NCBI GenBank assembly: GCA_963575745.1
Contig: CAUYUJ010012792.1
Coordinates: 339,090 to 403,089, forward strand
Length of the DNA: 64,000 bases
Direction: 5' to 3'
DNA from: Prorocentrum cordatum
Lineage: Eukaryota > Sar > Dinophyceae > Prorocentrales > Prorocentraceae
Shown piece by piece: positions 44,342-55,890 of this stretch (position 1 is its first letter; every line of letters starts with the position of its first letter). The translations under genes were made by a program, and so were the position numbers. Below the pieces are notes generated by a model. The model saw nothing but the letters and a program-made list of their open reading frames with translations. It did not search any database and was not told the origin of the DNA.

Positions 44342-44551
44342 ATGAATGTGGCATGCGTGTTCGCTAATTTTTCCAAGGCCTGCAGCACGATGGCTGTACA
44401 CACCGACTCCGGGCCCAGCACGGGCCTGGCCAGGGCCGGCGTCGGTGTGCAGTGGGCGCCATCCCAGGTGAGGAAGAAGCGCAGGGAGTACAAGGCGAAG
44501 CAGTTGCGCCAGCAGCAGCGGGAAGCCTTCGAGGAGCGGGCGCTCTTGTAG
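44342..44551 (+). CDS. Candidate small basic coiled-coil protein or 3' exon
   Basis: ATG 44342 or ATG 44390 to TAG 44549-44551. The C-terminal part GVGVQWAPSQVRKKRREYKA, KQLRQQQREAFEERALL is strongly helical with heptad-like Arg/Lys/Gln/Leu spacing. The adjacent sequence is not repetitive. The true start may lie in an upstream exon. No family is recognised. Confidence 0.45.
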   Translation: MNVACVFANFSKACSTMAVHTDSGPSTGLARAGVGVQWAPSQVRKKRREYKAKQLRQQQREAFEERALL

Positions 44552-44924
44552 TGCACTCGCTCGTCGTACCTACCGACGCGGCGGAGGAGCGCAAATGCGC
44601 GGGCAGTAGGGGCACGATGATACGTAGGAGGAGGACGATCAGGACGAACACGTGACCGAACTCGAGGCAAGCTTTCTGATCGAGACCCTTTATTGTATTT
44701 CCATTATTTGAGGGAGCATTGTGCAGGGTTGGAAAGGGTTAGAGGGACCAGAGGTGAACGCCAGAGTAGTCAGCTCAGCTTTGCATAGTCACAGCGCCAG
44801 CATCAGCTCAATATTAGACAACGTCTTCTGTGGGCGCCTGAGGGTACCGGAAGGGGGGTCCTAGCCGGCCGTCTCCCTCAAATAGTAGGGGTGGGGGGGG
44901 GTCGAATGTCCCCCCCATTTGCTC

Positions 44925-45512
44925 CCTCCCAAAGGTCGGGGGGGTTACCCTCCCCCCCGGGCGCGTGGGCAAACGACGACGACCTGGGCAAACGACGATG
45001 ATTTCGGCGACGACGACAACGACGACGACGACGATGGCGATGACCACGACGACGAACACGACGACGAACAAGTTGTTGGACACGATGACGACGAACACGA
45101 CGATGACGCTGACGACGACGACGACGCTGATTCGGATGACGACGACGACGCTGGCGAAGACGACGCTGACACTGATGACGACATTCAAACGAGCGAAGGT
45201 TACACTTGATATCCGCCCGCCCTCCGACTTCAGTGTCCCTCCCGTCGTCGTCGTCGTCGTCGTCGTCGTCGGTGGCGTGAGCGAAGCTTGCATTCATTGT
45301 ACCGCCCGCCCGCCTTAAGCCGCCAGCCCGACCGACCCGCCCGCCTCAAAGCCACTGCCGCCCGCCAGCCCGCTCTATGTCCCGCCTGCCCAGCCCACCC
45401 CTCGGGGTCCCGCCCGCCCAACCCACCCGTCAGGGTCCCGCCCGCCCGACACGCCCGTTGGGGCCCCGCCTGGCGCCGTCGTCGTCGCCGTCGTCGTCGC
45501 CGTCGTTGTCGC

Positions 45513-45579
<67 letters not shown>

Positions 45580-45794
45580 GTCGTCGTCATCTATGTTGTT
45601 GGCCTCGTCGTCACCCTCGGCAGCATCGTCGTCGCGTTCTTCCTCGTTGTCGTCGTTTTGCGTCGTGCGTGGTGTTTGTCATCGTCATCCGTCGTTCGTC
45701 GTCCTCCTCGTCGTCGTCGTCGTGTTCGTTGTCGTCGTCTGTCGTCGCCGCCGCCGTCGTCCGTTGTCGTCGTCGTCGCCGTCGTCGTCACCGG

Positions 45795-45851
<57 letters not shown>

Positions 45852-46150
45852 AGTCGTCGTCACAGTCGTTATCGTCATCTTCGTCGTATTCGTCGTCGTC
45901 TTCGTCGTCCTCGTCAGCGTCGTGGTGATGGTCGCTGTCGTCGTTGTAGTCGTTGTCGTCGTCGTCGTCGTTGCCTTTCGTCGTCCATCGTCGTCTGTCG
46001 TCGCCGTCGCTGTTGTTGTCGTCGTCGTCCTCGTCGTCGTCGTCGTCGTCGTTGTCGTCGTCGTCGTCGCCGTCGGCGTCATTTCCGTCGTCTGCCGCGG
46101 CGCAGATGGGGGGCGGAGGTACCCCCCACGACTTTCGAGGGGGGGGGGGT
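44925..46150. repeat. GAC-to-GTC switch array bracketed by inverted repeats
   Basis: (GAC)n 44985-45185, a joint, (GTC)n 45245-45275, a CCCGCC-rich joint with three 'ccacccgtcagggtcccgcccgcc'-type repeats 45385-45475, then (TCG)n 45477-46085. Flanking it, CTCCCAAAGGTCGGGGGGGTT (about 44924-44945) is complementary to ACCCCCCACGACTTTCGAG (about 46121-46140). The whole 1.2 kb is thus a degenerate giant inverted repeat. Confidence 0.7.
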
Positions 46151-46364
46151 CAGGGAGGGGATTTTCTCTTCGGAAGGAAGGGGGGGGTGGGGGGCGACGG
46201 TTCTGGAGGACGAGGGGGGGGATGTTCAAGGGGAGGTGGCTGCTACAGTCGAGGGGGCGCTTGGATTTTGCGACTTACAGCGCCTGTGAACGACTTCCTT
46301 TCCAATCTGGGAATGCAGAGTTGACTGTTGTTGCGTATCTACCAGGGCGCTTTCCGACTCCTCC

Positions 46365-46525
46365 AGGCCGATCCGATTCGTCTTCCCAGGGTTCCGACTC
46401 GATCCGACTCGATGCGAACATTCCGATTCACGATTCCGATTTTCAGTTCGCCCGATCCGATTCTTGCCGATTTCGATTTGGCAGCCGACTGCTGCCGATT
46501 TCTTTCGATTCGGCTTCGCTCCGTT

Positions 46526-46569
<44 letters not shown>

Positions 46570-47145
46570 TTTCCCTCTCCCTCCCTCGCTCCCCTCCCTC
46601 TCCCGGGGGAAGGGGGGTTCGCCAGACGGATCTGGCTGTGCGAAGCTCCCCCGTGTGGAACCCTCCCCGAGAGGGGGGGGGGGGGTTTCCCCAACCCACC
46701 CCTGGGGGAGGGGTTTGGCGGATCCCAATCCCCCCTGGGGGGAGGTTGGCGGACCCTAAACTTCCCTGGGGGGGTGGGTTGGCGGGACCCCAAAACCCCC
46801 CCGGGGGGGGGGTTGGCGAAACCCGAACCCCCCGGGGGGGGTTTGGCGAACCCCCCCGGGAGGGGTTTGCAGTGCGGATCCCCAGGCCGGCCAAGCTCCG
46901 ACGGCGTCGGGCGACCTTGACGACCCACGACGACGATTGCGACGACGATTGCGACGACGATCGACGTCCGAGGATTTCGGTGACGAGTCCCACCAGAGGA
47001 CGCGCAGACTGTGCCTGCCGATTTCGAGTCCGATCCGGCGTCCGCCGGTTTCCGACTCGATCCGACTCGGCCCTGCCGACTCTTGCCGATTTCGATTTGG
47101 CAGCCGATTTCTGCCGATTTCTGCCGATTCGATGCTCTGGTCGAC
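46365..47145. repeat. CCGATTTCGATTTGGCAGCC dispersed repeat, two copies
   Basis: TTGCCGATTTCGATTTGGCA at 46471-46490 and 47085-47104, each followed by GCCGA and CTGCCGATTTCT. Looser TCCGACTCGATCCGACTC precedes both. A third relative is at 50690-50885. Confidence 0.7.
46675..46880. repeat. Palindromic C/G minisatellite, about 6 units
   Basis: Units of 24-35 bases, 'ggttggcggaccc' followed by a CCCCCCTGGGGGGG palindrome, with length changing by unit. Confidence 0.8.
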
Positions 47146-47593
47146 ACGATCCGGCTTATCGATTCGATTCTGGGGCTGCCTGATCTACGTTCAGCTTAAC
47201 ACTTTTCCCAACATTAGTTTCATCAGTTTCAGCTTTACTTACCTCATGCTAACTTAACAGAGGCTAGAGCAACGTAGAGTAGCGTTGCGCATCGTGGCGC
47301 GCCGTTGCAGACCTTTGCAGGTGGTCTCAGCGCATCGCAGCTCAGCGTTGTGTTGCGTGGCACCTCTTACATTGGCGTGGCTCAGCTAATGAGATCACCT
47401 GGTTGTGTAGCTGCGCCCAGCGCATGTTACCTTCGCAGAGATAGATGTATGTGTTTTCATTGTAGGCGGAGCCTTTCCATTTTTATCTCGATTCATTTTT
47501 AGCCGTTGCTGGACATTGATGGTTGGCTTCAGCTCTAGTCATCGCGCAAGCTCTTGCTTCTAGCATATTCGGCCTAAGCACTCCGCTTTAGCG

Positions 47594-47774
47594 TTGATCC
47601 TTAGCTTTCGCTTTGGAGTGAACTCTACATTCCGATTCCGTGTGCCAACGCATCAGTTTTCATCTTTACCTCCATCCTTCGCTTTAGCTTCAGCTGCCGC
47701 CCGCGTGCCAGCTGACCTGCTGGCTTCAGCTCTACCTGTGGCTGTTGATTTCTGCTTCGACCAATTCTTTCAAG
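47594..47774 (+). CDS. Candidate exon ending at a consensus donor
   Basis: Reads PTHQFSSLPPSFALASAAAR and VPADLLASALPVAVDFCFDQ and ends CAAG|GTAAGA at 47774/47775, a near-perfect donor. It lies in the least GC-rich stretch of this half (47180-47800). The phase does not match the next candidate exon at 48024, so the pair may not be joined directly. Confidence 0.35.
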
Positions 47775-47929
47775 GTAAGATAAGCTGACTGCGGTCTTAC
47801 TCTGTCATCCGCGCTATCGTGTGTTGCGCTCATGTGTTCATGTGCGTTTCACACTGTCTTCGTCGGTGCTCTCGCCGCTCCCTCTTCCGCCTCGTCATGC
47901 GCCTGTCTTTCGTCATGGGCAAATTGACG

Positions 47930-48000
47930 ACAGCGATGACGACAGCGATGACGACAGCGATGACGACAGCGATGACGATTGTGGTGGTGGTGGTGGTGAT
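47930..48000. repeat. 12-bp GACGACAGCGAT tandem repeat
   Basis: Four perfect copies of GACGACAGCGAT followed by (GGT)n. Confidence 0.9.
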
Positions 48001-48023
48001 GACGGGTGTGGCGCCACCTGCAG

Positions 48024-48255
48024 GAGATGCCCGCCGAAGAGCGAGACGCCATTACGGAGGTCTGCAAGCTCTACGAGGCGAGCTGGCTGCGCGGGGCGGG
48101 TGCGGCTTGTGGCCCCGGCTGCGGCGCCAGTGGGCACGGCCGTGAGCGCACGCTCCGTGCGGTCAAAGCTTTTGGGACCAGGCCCGCTTTGGCCTGGCAA
48201 GGGGCTCCACGTTTTCCAGGCCCTCCCGTGGGTCTCTTCCCTCGTCGCCCGGGAG
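48024..48255 (+). CDS. Candidate exon, unknown protein
   Basis: After an ACCTGCAG acceptor (48023) the frame reads EMPAEERDAITEVCKLYEAS, WLRGAGAACGPGCGASGHG and RERTLRAVKAFGTRPALAW. The first 25 residues form a clear acidic amphipathic helix. It runs into a GGA array at 48258, likely the next intron. No family is recognised. Confidence 0.5.
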
Positions 48256-48368
48256 GAAGAGGAGGAGGAGTAGGAGGAGGAGGAGGAGGAGGAGGAGGAG
48301 GAGGAGGAGGACGAGGAGGAGGAGGAGGAGGAGGAGGAGGAGGAGGAGGAGGAGGAGGAGGAGGGGGG
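48256..48368 (+). repeat. (GGA)n microsatellite
   Basis: Pure GGA, downstream of the 48-kb exon. The 48370-48640 stretch that follows is GC-rich and open in several frames, with no preferred one. Confidence 0.9.
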
Positions 48369-48636
48369 TGAGACGGAGCATCGCCGGCGCGCCGCCGCTG
48401 GGCTGGGCGCCCGCCAGCGTGTTGCCCCTTCGGCGATTGCCCGAAGGACCTGCAGCGGCACGCGGGAGGCTTCCCCCCCCACGGTGGCGTGGCCTCGGCG
48501 CCGCGCGGACGTGCCGACGCGCTGGGCGCGTCCGTGCTCCGGGGGGCGGCGAGCGCCCGCGCTGCGGACTCGTGGAGCCCGTGCTCGGGGGCGGGCGCTT
48601 CTCTGGCCACGCCAGCCCGGGCAGCGATCTGCCACA

Positions 48637-48835
48637 AGATGCCTCTGCGCTCCGTTTTACCTTCTCTTGCATGTTGGGTATCTCCTAGTACCATTTGGTG
48701 GTCCTCCGCAGTGGTTCTTCCTTAGACCCAGGCTTGGTGGTATATCCTGCCATGTTTGGTGGCATTTGAAAGATACACAGATCCTCGATTACCGAGACGC
48801 CCTAACAAAAAAAAAGAGATGCTTCTGCGCTCCGT
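48637..48835 (+). mobile_element. SINE-like retroposed insertion with target duplication
   Basis: AGATGCCTCTGCGCTCCGT (48637-48655) is repeated as AGATGCTTCTGCGCTCCGT (48817-48835), 18 of 19 identical. The 161 bases between end in AACAAAAAAAAAG. A direct duplication plus a 3' A-tail is the signature of LINE-type reverse transcription at a staggered nick. The body is AT-richer than its surroundings and has two 'ttggtgg' motifs. It has no ORF, and I see no clear tRNA, 5S or snRNA homology. Confidence 0.75.
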
Positions 48836-49160
48836 GCTCGGCTCGGACGCGCGCCTCCGAAGGGGGGGCGAGCAGCACCTGCCGTGGCCCAATGCCGTCG
48901 ATGCTGCGTCTGCTCCCCCAGTCGTGCCTCGTGCACCGAGGGCGCAGCCGAGGCCCGAGGAGGACCCTCGCTTCCCACCTCGTGCTCCCTGCCGCGTTCG
49001 CGCGCGCTCGCCCCTCCTGTTGGCACACCCCCTCGGGCTCCGCGCTGCGGGTCGCCCGCCCTCTTCGTCTCCGACCGCACCCCTCCTCTGGGGGCTTCCC
49101 GATCCCTGCCACTCTGCGGAGTGACCTGCGCGTAGCCTGAGAGTCGAAGACCAGACAGTT

Positions 49161-49250
49161 GCATAAACATAAGCTTGCGGAGCTTCGCGAGGATCTCTTA
49201 GATCCAAGGAAACAGCGCCGACCTTCGAAAGTTTGTGTTTATGCTTATGC
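49161..49250. repeat. Fold-back element F, copy D (short)
   Basis: GCATAAACATAAGCTTGCGG at the left against GTTTGTGTTTATGCTTATGC at the right, with degenerate GGATCTCTTAGATCC in the centre. The shortest copy. Confidence 0.7.
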
Positions 49251-49477
49251 ATGTTTCGTACCTCTAGAGAGGGAGGAGGGAGGGGAGGGAGGACGTGATC
49301 AGGGACTTCTAGCAAGCTAGCTGTGCAAGCGATACTGGCTGCGACTTGTATCCACGATCTGGTCTCTTCGTTCACTGCTGAGGCTCTGGCCTCAGAAGAG
49401 GCATCCCTCGTAGTTCATAGTATCGTCAGCAGTGCGCCGTCAATAACGTGACTTAGGATTTGCGAAGGAGGAGGGAT

Positions 49478-50208
49478 GAGGACGGAGTAGGGCAGGAGGA
49501 GGAGAAGGAGGAGGAGGATGAGGAAGGACGGAGGGAAGAGGAAAGAGAGGCGGAGGAGGAGGAGGAGGAGGAGGAGGAGGAGGAAGGGGAGGAGGAGGAG
49601 GAGGAGGAGGAGGAGGAGGAGGAGGAGGAGGAGGAGGAGGAGGAGGAGGGAGGGGAAGGAGGAGGAGGAGGAGGAGGAGGAGGAAGAGGAGGAGGAGGAG
49701 GAGGAGGAGGCAGGAGGGAGAAGGGAGGGAGCAGGAGGGGGAGGAGGGAGGAGGCAGGAAGGGAGGGCAGGACGGGACAGAGATGGAGAGACGGGCATCT
49801 GTCCGCGCCCGCTGTCGCTCCCGAGGTGCTCCAATCTCCGCCCGCTCCGCCTCCTCGGCCCCTTCCCTGCTGCGACTCTCGACGGGCGGAGGCTGAGCGG
49901 GCCCTTCGTCCTTGCCCAGGGGATCCTCCTCCTCTCCTCTCTCCTCCTCCTCCTCCTCCTCCCCTCCTCCTCCTCCTCCTCCTCCTCCTCCTCCTCTCTC
50001 CTCCTCCGCCTCCTCCTCCCCCTCCTCCTCTCCTCCTCCTCCTCCTCCTCCTCCTCCTCCCACTCCTCCTCCTCCCTCCTCCTCTCCTCCTCCTCCTCCT
50101 CCTCCTCCTCCTCCTCCTCATCCTCCTCTCCTCCTCTCCTCTCCTCCTCCTCCTCCTCCTCCTCCTCCTCCTCCTCCTCCTCCTCCTCCTCCTCTCTGCC
50201 TCCGACCA
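49478..50208. repeat. Inverted pair of (GGA)n and (TCC)n arrays
   Basis: (GGA)n 49490-49760 and (TCC)n 49925-50200 enclose a 165-base GC-rich island. The arms can pair over more than 200 bases. Confidence 0.9.
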
Positions 50209-50384
50209 ACTTTTCTGCCTCCTCTGCCCTGAGAGCTCGGGTGTCAGCGGTGCACTGCAAGAAAGCCCCCCCCGCCCCCCGCGGCTTCCTGCTGAGCTTG
50301 CTGGCGCCGGGGCCCACTCGTCCGCCGAACGGCCGCTCGGCAGCCGAATGCTCCCGTCCGCAGGTCCACTCGCCAGCCGCATCT

Positions 50385-51473
<1,089 letters not shown>

Positions 51474-51573
51474 GGTGAGTCCGTGGGCGTGCGGCGTGGC
51501 CGCACGGCTGCGGGTCGCGGGTCGCTCTCCGAGGGTGCTTCGGGCGACTGAGGCCTCCGAGGTCCCAGAAACG

Positions 51574-51644
51574 GTGCGGTGACGGACCGTGCGGTGAGGA
51601 GGTCTTACGGGTTCTCGATGTCATCGCACGGTCCGTCACCTCAC
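51574..51644. repeat. 20-bp hairpin
   Basis: GTGCGGTGACGGACCGTGCG (51574-51593) pairs with CGCACGGTCCGTCACCTCAC (51625-51644), one mismatch, 31-base loop. Confidence 0.8.
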
Positions 51645-51909
51645 AGTTGTGGGGCTCCCAAGCATTGGAATGTGCATCAGCGTTTACCAAGTATGGCTAT
51701 CGAGGCACATCCAACGAAACCTGTTACGCATGCGGAGAATGAAACGGTTGATGGCTGATACAACACGACACGGCTGCATGCAGCCACTACTAAACGGGAA
51801 GCCGTCATGGCCAACAGCGCCACGTTTGCATCGCACGTTTCCTCTTCTTCGTCCTCGTCCCTGATTCTTATTTTCTGACCTTCGGGGGGCCCTGATCGTC
51901 GCCGCGGCT

Positions 51910-52195
51910 GTGCACATCTACCGAAAACCTGTTCCCAGCATTCTCAGAGCGGGTCTGGGGTGCAGGCTGGTGGGGATCCTGGTCGAAAGATCGAGGATTG
52001 AGGCTATCCGACGTCGCGGAAAAATGCAACAACGCGGGATTCACCACCAGAGAGCCTTTCGACTTGATCTTTCTATTCATCTATCTGCGGTGTTCTCTCG
52101 CGACGGATCGGCCTGCGATGGCCCCCGCAGGCGAAAGCGCCCTGCTCGCGAAAAGATCGCGCCTCTGGGACCTCAGGGCTTCCTGGTCCTCCTAG
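51910..52195 (+). CDS. Candidate exon, two plausible plus frames
   Basis: One frame reads HIYRKPVPSILRAGLGCRL, VGILVERSRIEAIRRRGKM. Another reads RLSDVAEKCNNAGFTTREPF, DLIFLFIYLRC and ESALLAKRSRLWDL before TAG 52193-52195. Both are protein-like. An intron near 52110 joining them is possible. It is followed at once by a GGA array. Family unknown. Confidence 0.35.
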
Positions 52196-52545
52196 GAGGA
52201 GGAGGAGGAGGAGGAGGAGGAGGAGGAGGAGGAGGAGGAGGAGGAGGGGGAGGGGGAGGGGAGGGGGAGGGGGAGGGGGAGGGGGGAGGGGAGAGGGGGA
52301 GAGGGGGGAGGGGGAGGGGGAGGGGGAGGGGGAGGGGGAGGGGGAGGGGGAGGGGGGGGGGGAGGGGAGGGGGAGGAGGAGGAGGAGGAGGAGGAGGGAG
52401 GAGGAGGAGGAGGAGGAGGAGGAGGAGGAGGAGGAGGAGGAGGAGAGGCGGAGGCGGAGGCGGAGGCGGAGGGCGGAGAGGAGGAGGAGGAGAGAGGGGA
52501 GGAGGCGGAGGAGGAGGAGGAGGAGGAGGAGGAGGCTCCCTGGGG
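52196..52545 (+). repeat. (GGA)n/(GGGGGA)n array
   Basis: GGA, then about a dozen GGGGGA hexamers 52245-52370, then GGA with GGCGGA. Strong G-quadruplex potential. Confidence 0.95.
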
Positions 52546-52735
52546 TGGCTCCGGCTGGCTGGAGGCGTTCGAGGACTGCGCCGGGGGGGGGGACCCACAG
52601 AGGCCCCATGCGCGCAGGCTACCCCGGAGGCCCCTCCCTCCTTCTGGGAAATGCAGCTCTGGGAGCGGCGCTCCTCCTGCAGAGGGCCATGCCCGACTTA
52701 GGCCCATCGTCGCCTCCGGGGGGGGGGGACGACGC

Positions 52736-52848
52736 CGGAGGAGGAGGAGGAGAGGAGGAGGAGGGAGGAGGAGGAGGAGGAGGAGGAGGAGGAGGAGGAG
52801 GAGGCTCCTCCTCCTCCTCCTCCTCCTCCTCCTCCTCCTCCTCCTCAG
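52736..52848. repeat. Abutting (GGA)n and (TCC)n: loopless hairpin
   Basis: Purine tract to 52804 joins the pyrimidine tract from 52805 with essentially no spacer. 43 or more bases can pair. The short island 52560-52700 upstream has a weak plus frame (GGSGWLEAFEDCAGGGDP). Confidence 0.9.
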
Positions 52849-53079
52849 GCCCATCCTCGGCCCCAGGTTCGGCGCCTGCCCCATCCCCGGCCGAGCGGGG
52901 AGGGCGCGGAGACGCCGCGGGGGCCCCGCGCGGGCCCACGCCGCGGGCCCGGCCATGGGGCGGGCGGTGGAGCTCGGCCGGCGCCCGGCGGTGGGAGGAG
53001 GAGTGCTCTTGGGGAGCCTTGAGACGGGGGTCAACGCAAACGGGGGTCAGCCAGAGCGCCCCGAACTTGCAGGATCCTG

Positions 53080-53235
53080 CAGGGCCAGGGTCGCATTGAG
53101 CCGGGTTTGGGTGCAGGATCCTGCAGGATCTGGCAGGATCCTTCGCATTGACCCGGGTTTGGGTGCAGGATCCTGCAGGATTTTGCAGGATTCTGCAAGG
53201 CCTGACTGACCCGGGTCTGAATTGACCCGGGTCAG
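53080..53235. repeat. GGATCCTGCAGGAT palindromic repeats
   Basis: A segment of about 54 bases (GGGTTTGGGTGCAGGATCC, TGCAGGAT) occurs twice, at about 53104 and 53155, with trailing GGCAGGATCC and TTGCAGGATT half copies and two GACCCGGGTC palindromes. Confidence 0.75.
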
Positions 53236-53315
53236 AGGACCCCCGAGCTCTTCTTGGGGTGCAGCGCTGCTGGCAGGTCCGTGGTCGACAGCCGGCCTGC
53301 TCCAGCACAGTGCAG

Positions 53316-53471
53316 TGCCGTTTTTCATACATGCTCCGCGTGCGGATCATGTATGAAACATGCAGGGTTTCGTATTAAAAACAAGGATGAGTTCATGGAT
53401 ACATTCATTCATACATGAATCAAGTATTACACATCATATATGTTTAAGCATCCTATGTATGAAAAACTGCC
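53316..53471. mobile_element. MITE-like element with terminal inverted repeats (2)
   Basis: Left end TGCCGTTTTTCATACATG (53316-53333) is complementary to TATGTATGAAAAACTGCC near 53453-53470. A second, internal hairpin pairs 53323-53338 with 53343-53358 (one mismatch, loop CGTG). Interior AT-rich, no ORF. Confidence 0.65.
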
Positions 53472-53639
53472 CGGTAGTGTCTCACTTCGCGCCGAGTCCA
53501 CACTGCTCCAGCTTCACACCTGGGGCCTGCTCCGGGCCGATCCGGCCCCACTCTCGGGCCTGGTGGCTCTCAGTCGTCGTGCTCACGAGGGCCTCCCAGG
53601 AGTGGCTTTCTGATCGCTTCCCCGGCCATATCTGCCGCC

Positions 53640-53935
53640 CACCTCCTCGGGTGGGGGGGGGGTCGGCGGGGGAGCGGAGGGGTGGCGGCCTGCGCGCGCT
53701 CGGGATGTGGCGGGGGGGGCCGCGCGGCTTCCATCGAAGGAAAAACAACAGGGGGCGTTCCGGACATGGCCTTGCCTTCGAGCGTCGAAGGAGTTGCGAC
53801 CTCTTCCGCCGCGAAGGCGGCGGAGGGGCGGCGGAAGGTCGGCGGAAGCAGAGCGAAGCCGCTTCCGCTGGCGGAAGCCGGCGGAAGGCCGGCGGAAGGC
53901 GGCGGAAGTAAAAAGTTGCTCTCCAAGAGCTGACA
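53640..53935. other. GC-rich island with GGCGGAAG repeats
   Basis: 'gccggcggaagg' recurs several times at 53820-53910, related to GGCGGAAGC runs at 14640-14950. Both strands are open and no exon is preferred. Confidence 0.4.
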
Positions 53936-53959
53936 ACATTTTTGGGTTCAGAGCCGCAT

Positions 53960-54060
53960 GATTTTTCGGAGCTCCGCGCGGATTTCTTGGATCTGCGCTG
54001 GGCCGCTCTGGCGGCGCCCAGCGCCGGTCCAAGAAATCTGCGCGGACTTCCGAGCTTTTA
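53960..54060. repeat. Fold-back element F, copy E
   Basis: ATTTTTCGGAGCTCCGCGCGG, ATTTCTTGGATCTGCGCTGGG pairs with GCGCCGGTCCAAGAAATCTG, CGCGGACTTCCGAGCTTTT, leaving only about a 20-base centre. The cleanest hairpin of the family. Confidence 0.85.
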
Positions 54061-54489
54061 TGTTTATGCCGTTTTTCCGTCCTCTATTTTGGATCTTCGG
54101 CGGCATGAATGTTCGGTATCATCCGCGGGTAACTTTTGTGCACCGTGCCGCGTTGGAACGGGGTCGAAGGTTATGCCAAACATGGTACGATGCATGGGCG
54201 CTGTTCTGGTACAGTCGGCCCCGATGAGTAGGTCGACACTGCCAGATCAGTGGTGCACTTCTGTCCTGTGCCTCGCCACCCATGCCTTCTTACACTCCTG
54301 CGGCAGTGTGGCGCTCGGAAGGGTCTCGTGTCCTCTCGCGTGCCCTCTCCAAGCAAGCTCCACCGTACATCCGCGCGGGGCGGAGGAGCTACCCCCAGCA
54401 AAACGACGCGAAGCTCGGGACAAAATCGGATCGGGATAACCCGAAATCTCTGAGAATCGGCGGGTTTGGAGGATGTGTTGGGCGCCGCG

Positions 54490-54550
54490 GCCGCTCCGGA
54501 GCGTTCCCCGGAACGCTCTGAGAGCGCTCCGGAACGCTCTGAGAGCGATT
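54490..54550. repeat. GGAACGCTCTGAGAGCG palindromic repeat
   Basis: Two copies of CGGAACGCTCTGAGAGCG in tandem, with an inverted GGAGCGTTCC just before. Confidence 0.75.
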
Positions 54551-54794
54551 CATCCCCATCCTATAGCCCTGTTTTGCCCGGGGGGAACGGGCCTCGGGCC
54601 GCGGCTGGGCAGACACCGCCTCGGAGGATGTCCCGGGCGACGGGGAGGGGCGCGGAGGACGGCGGAGGCCCGTCGGGCCGTCCCCGGGGGGATGTCCTGG
54701 GCGTTCTGTGCCCGTCTTCCCCGGGGTCCTCTGCGCTCCGCCGCGCTGCCCGTCACCCCTCCTCCTTGTTGTTCAGTGGGCAGGTTTCAGGGGG

Positions 54795-54885
54795 AGGCCT
54801 CCTCCTCCTCCTCCTCCTCCTTCTCCTCCTCGTCCTCCTCCTCCTCCTCCTCCTCCTCCTCTTCCCCCTCCTCCACATGTAGCCA
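54795..54885. repeat. (TCC)n microsatellite
   Basis: CTCCTC tract. 54885-55030 is repetitive 'ctgggggtcttgggctgttcc'-like sequence, then GGA to 55070. Confidence 0.9.
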
Positions 54886-55071
54886 TTGAGGATGTCCCTG
54901 GGGATTCTGGGGTGCTCCAGGGGTGCTCTGTCTGCGCTGTTCTGGGGGTCTTGGGCTGTTCCAGTGGGGGAGAGGAGGAACATGATTGCGTCTGGCCCAG
55001 ACTCCAAAGCCATCAGCCCTACCCCAGTGGAGGAGGATGTGGAGGAGGAGGAGGAGGAGGAGGAGGAAGAC

Positions 55072-55858
55072 TAGTGTCAACCCAAGAGTTACCAACGATG
55101 TTGGAATAAGCCCTTCCTCCAAGCTCTCTCTTCATAGGCCCCTACAAAGGGGTCATTTCCACTGAGGGAACTGCCTCGTTGGAAGACAACCGTTTGAAGA
55201 CCCTGACGCATGCCAAAACATCGTTCTCGGGATTCCAGCGCCACGGATCAACCTGACTGTGCGTCTGAATGATCCAGCATCGTGCCAGAACGCCATTCTT
55301 TGAATTTCAACACCGCGAACCAACGTACCTGCTGCACCCCCATAATCCCGAGTCTTGCCAAAACACCATTTCTGGTACGCTGTTCATGGGAATCAGTGAA
55401 ACTCTTGCGAATTACAAGAAAACGAATGTGCGCGGCGCTGAGGCGAGAGCCACATTTTGAAAAGGAACCGCCCTTAATCCGTGAAGCTCTTGCAAATTTT
55501 GGAAACGAATGTACGCGGCGCTAAGGGTTGGGCCACATTTTAAACAGGAGCCGCTCTTAATCCGTGAAGCTCTGGCATGTTTTAAACAAATGTGCACGGC
55601 GCTAAGGCGAGAGCCACATTTTGAAAACGGGTCGCCCTCAATCCGTCAGGCTCTGGCAAATGTTTAAAGCGAGTTTGCGCGGCGCTAAGGCGAGAGCCAT
55701 ATTTCGAAAACCACCCACCCTCCATTTGTGAAGCAGATGTCAATGTTTAAGCTTCAGGGTCATAAATGGTGAGGACATCTCAGGCGAAACACCTGGACCG
55801 CCGTAAAAACTTGCCTCGGGGTGCGACAGGGAGAAGTTCTTGATAAGGACAAGGAATT
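55072..55858. repeat. Dispersed 0.9-kb repeat D, copy 2
   Basis: Same order as 20996-21905: CCCAAGAGTTACCAACGATG, then CGTGCCAGAACGCCATTC, about four 85-bp subunits (AATGTGCGCGGCGCTGAGG) at 55425-55740, then the tail CTTCAGGGTCATAAATGG. Bracketed by GGA at both ends, and followed within 35 bases by the spliced-leader sequence. Confidence 0.9.
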
Positions 55859-55890
55859 GAGGATGAGGAGGAGGAGGAGGAGGAGGTCCG

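Noticed and set aside
48163-48694. GC-rich overlapping frames on both strands around 48.4-48.7 kb
   Set aside because: Open on four or more frames with no splice support. The 3' part is interrupted by the SINE-like insertion.
54080-54460. Plus and minus frames of 70-165 codons
   Set aside because: Both strands are open, amino-acid balance is unremarkable, and the plus frame starts inside fold-back copy E.
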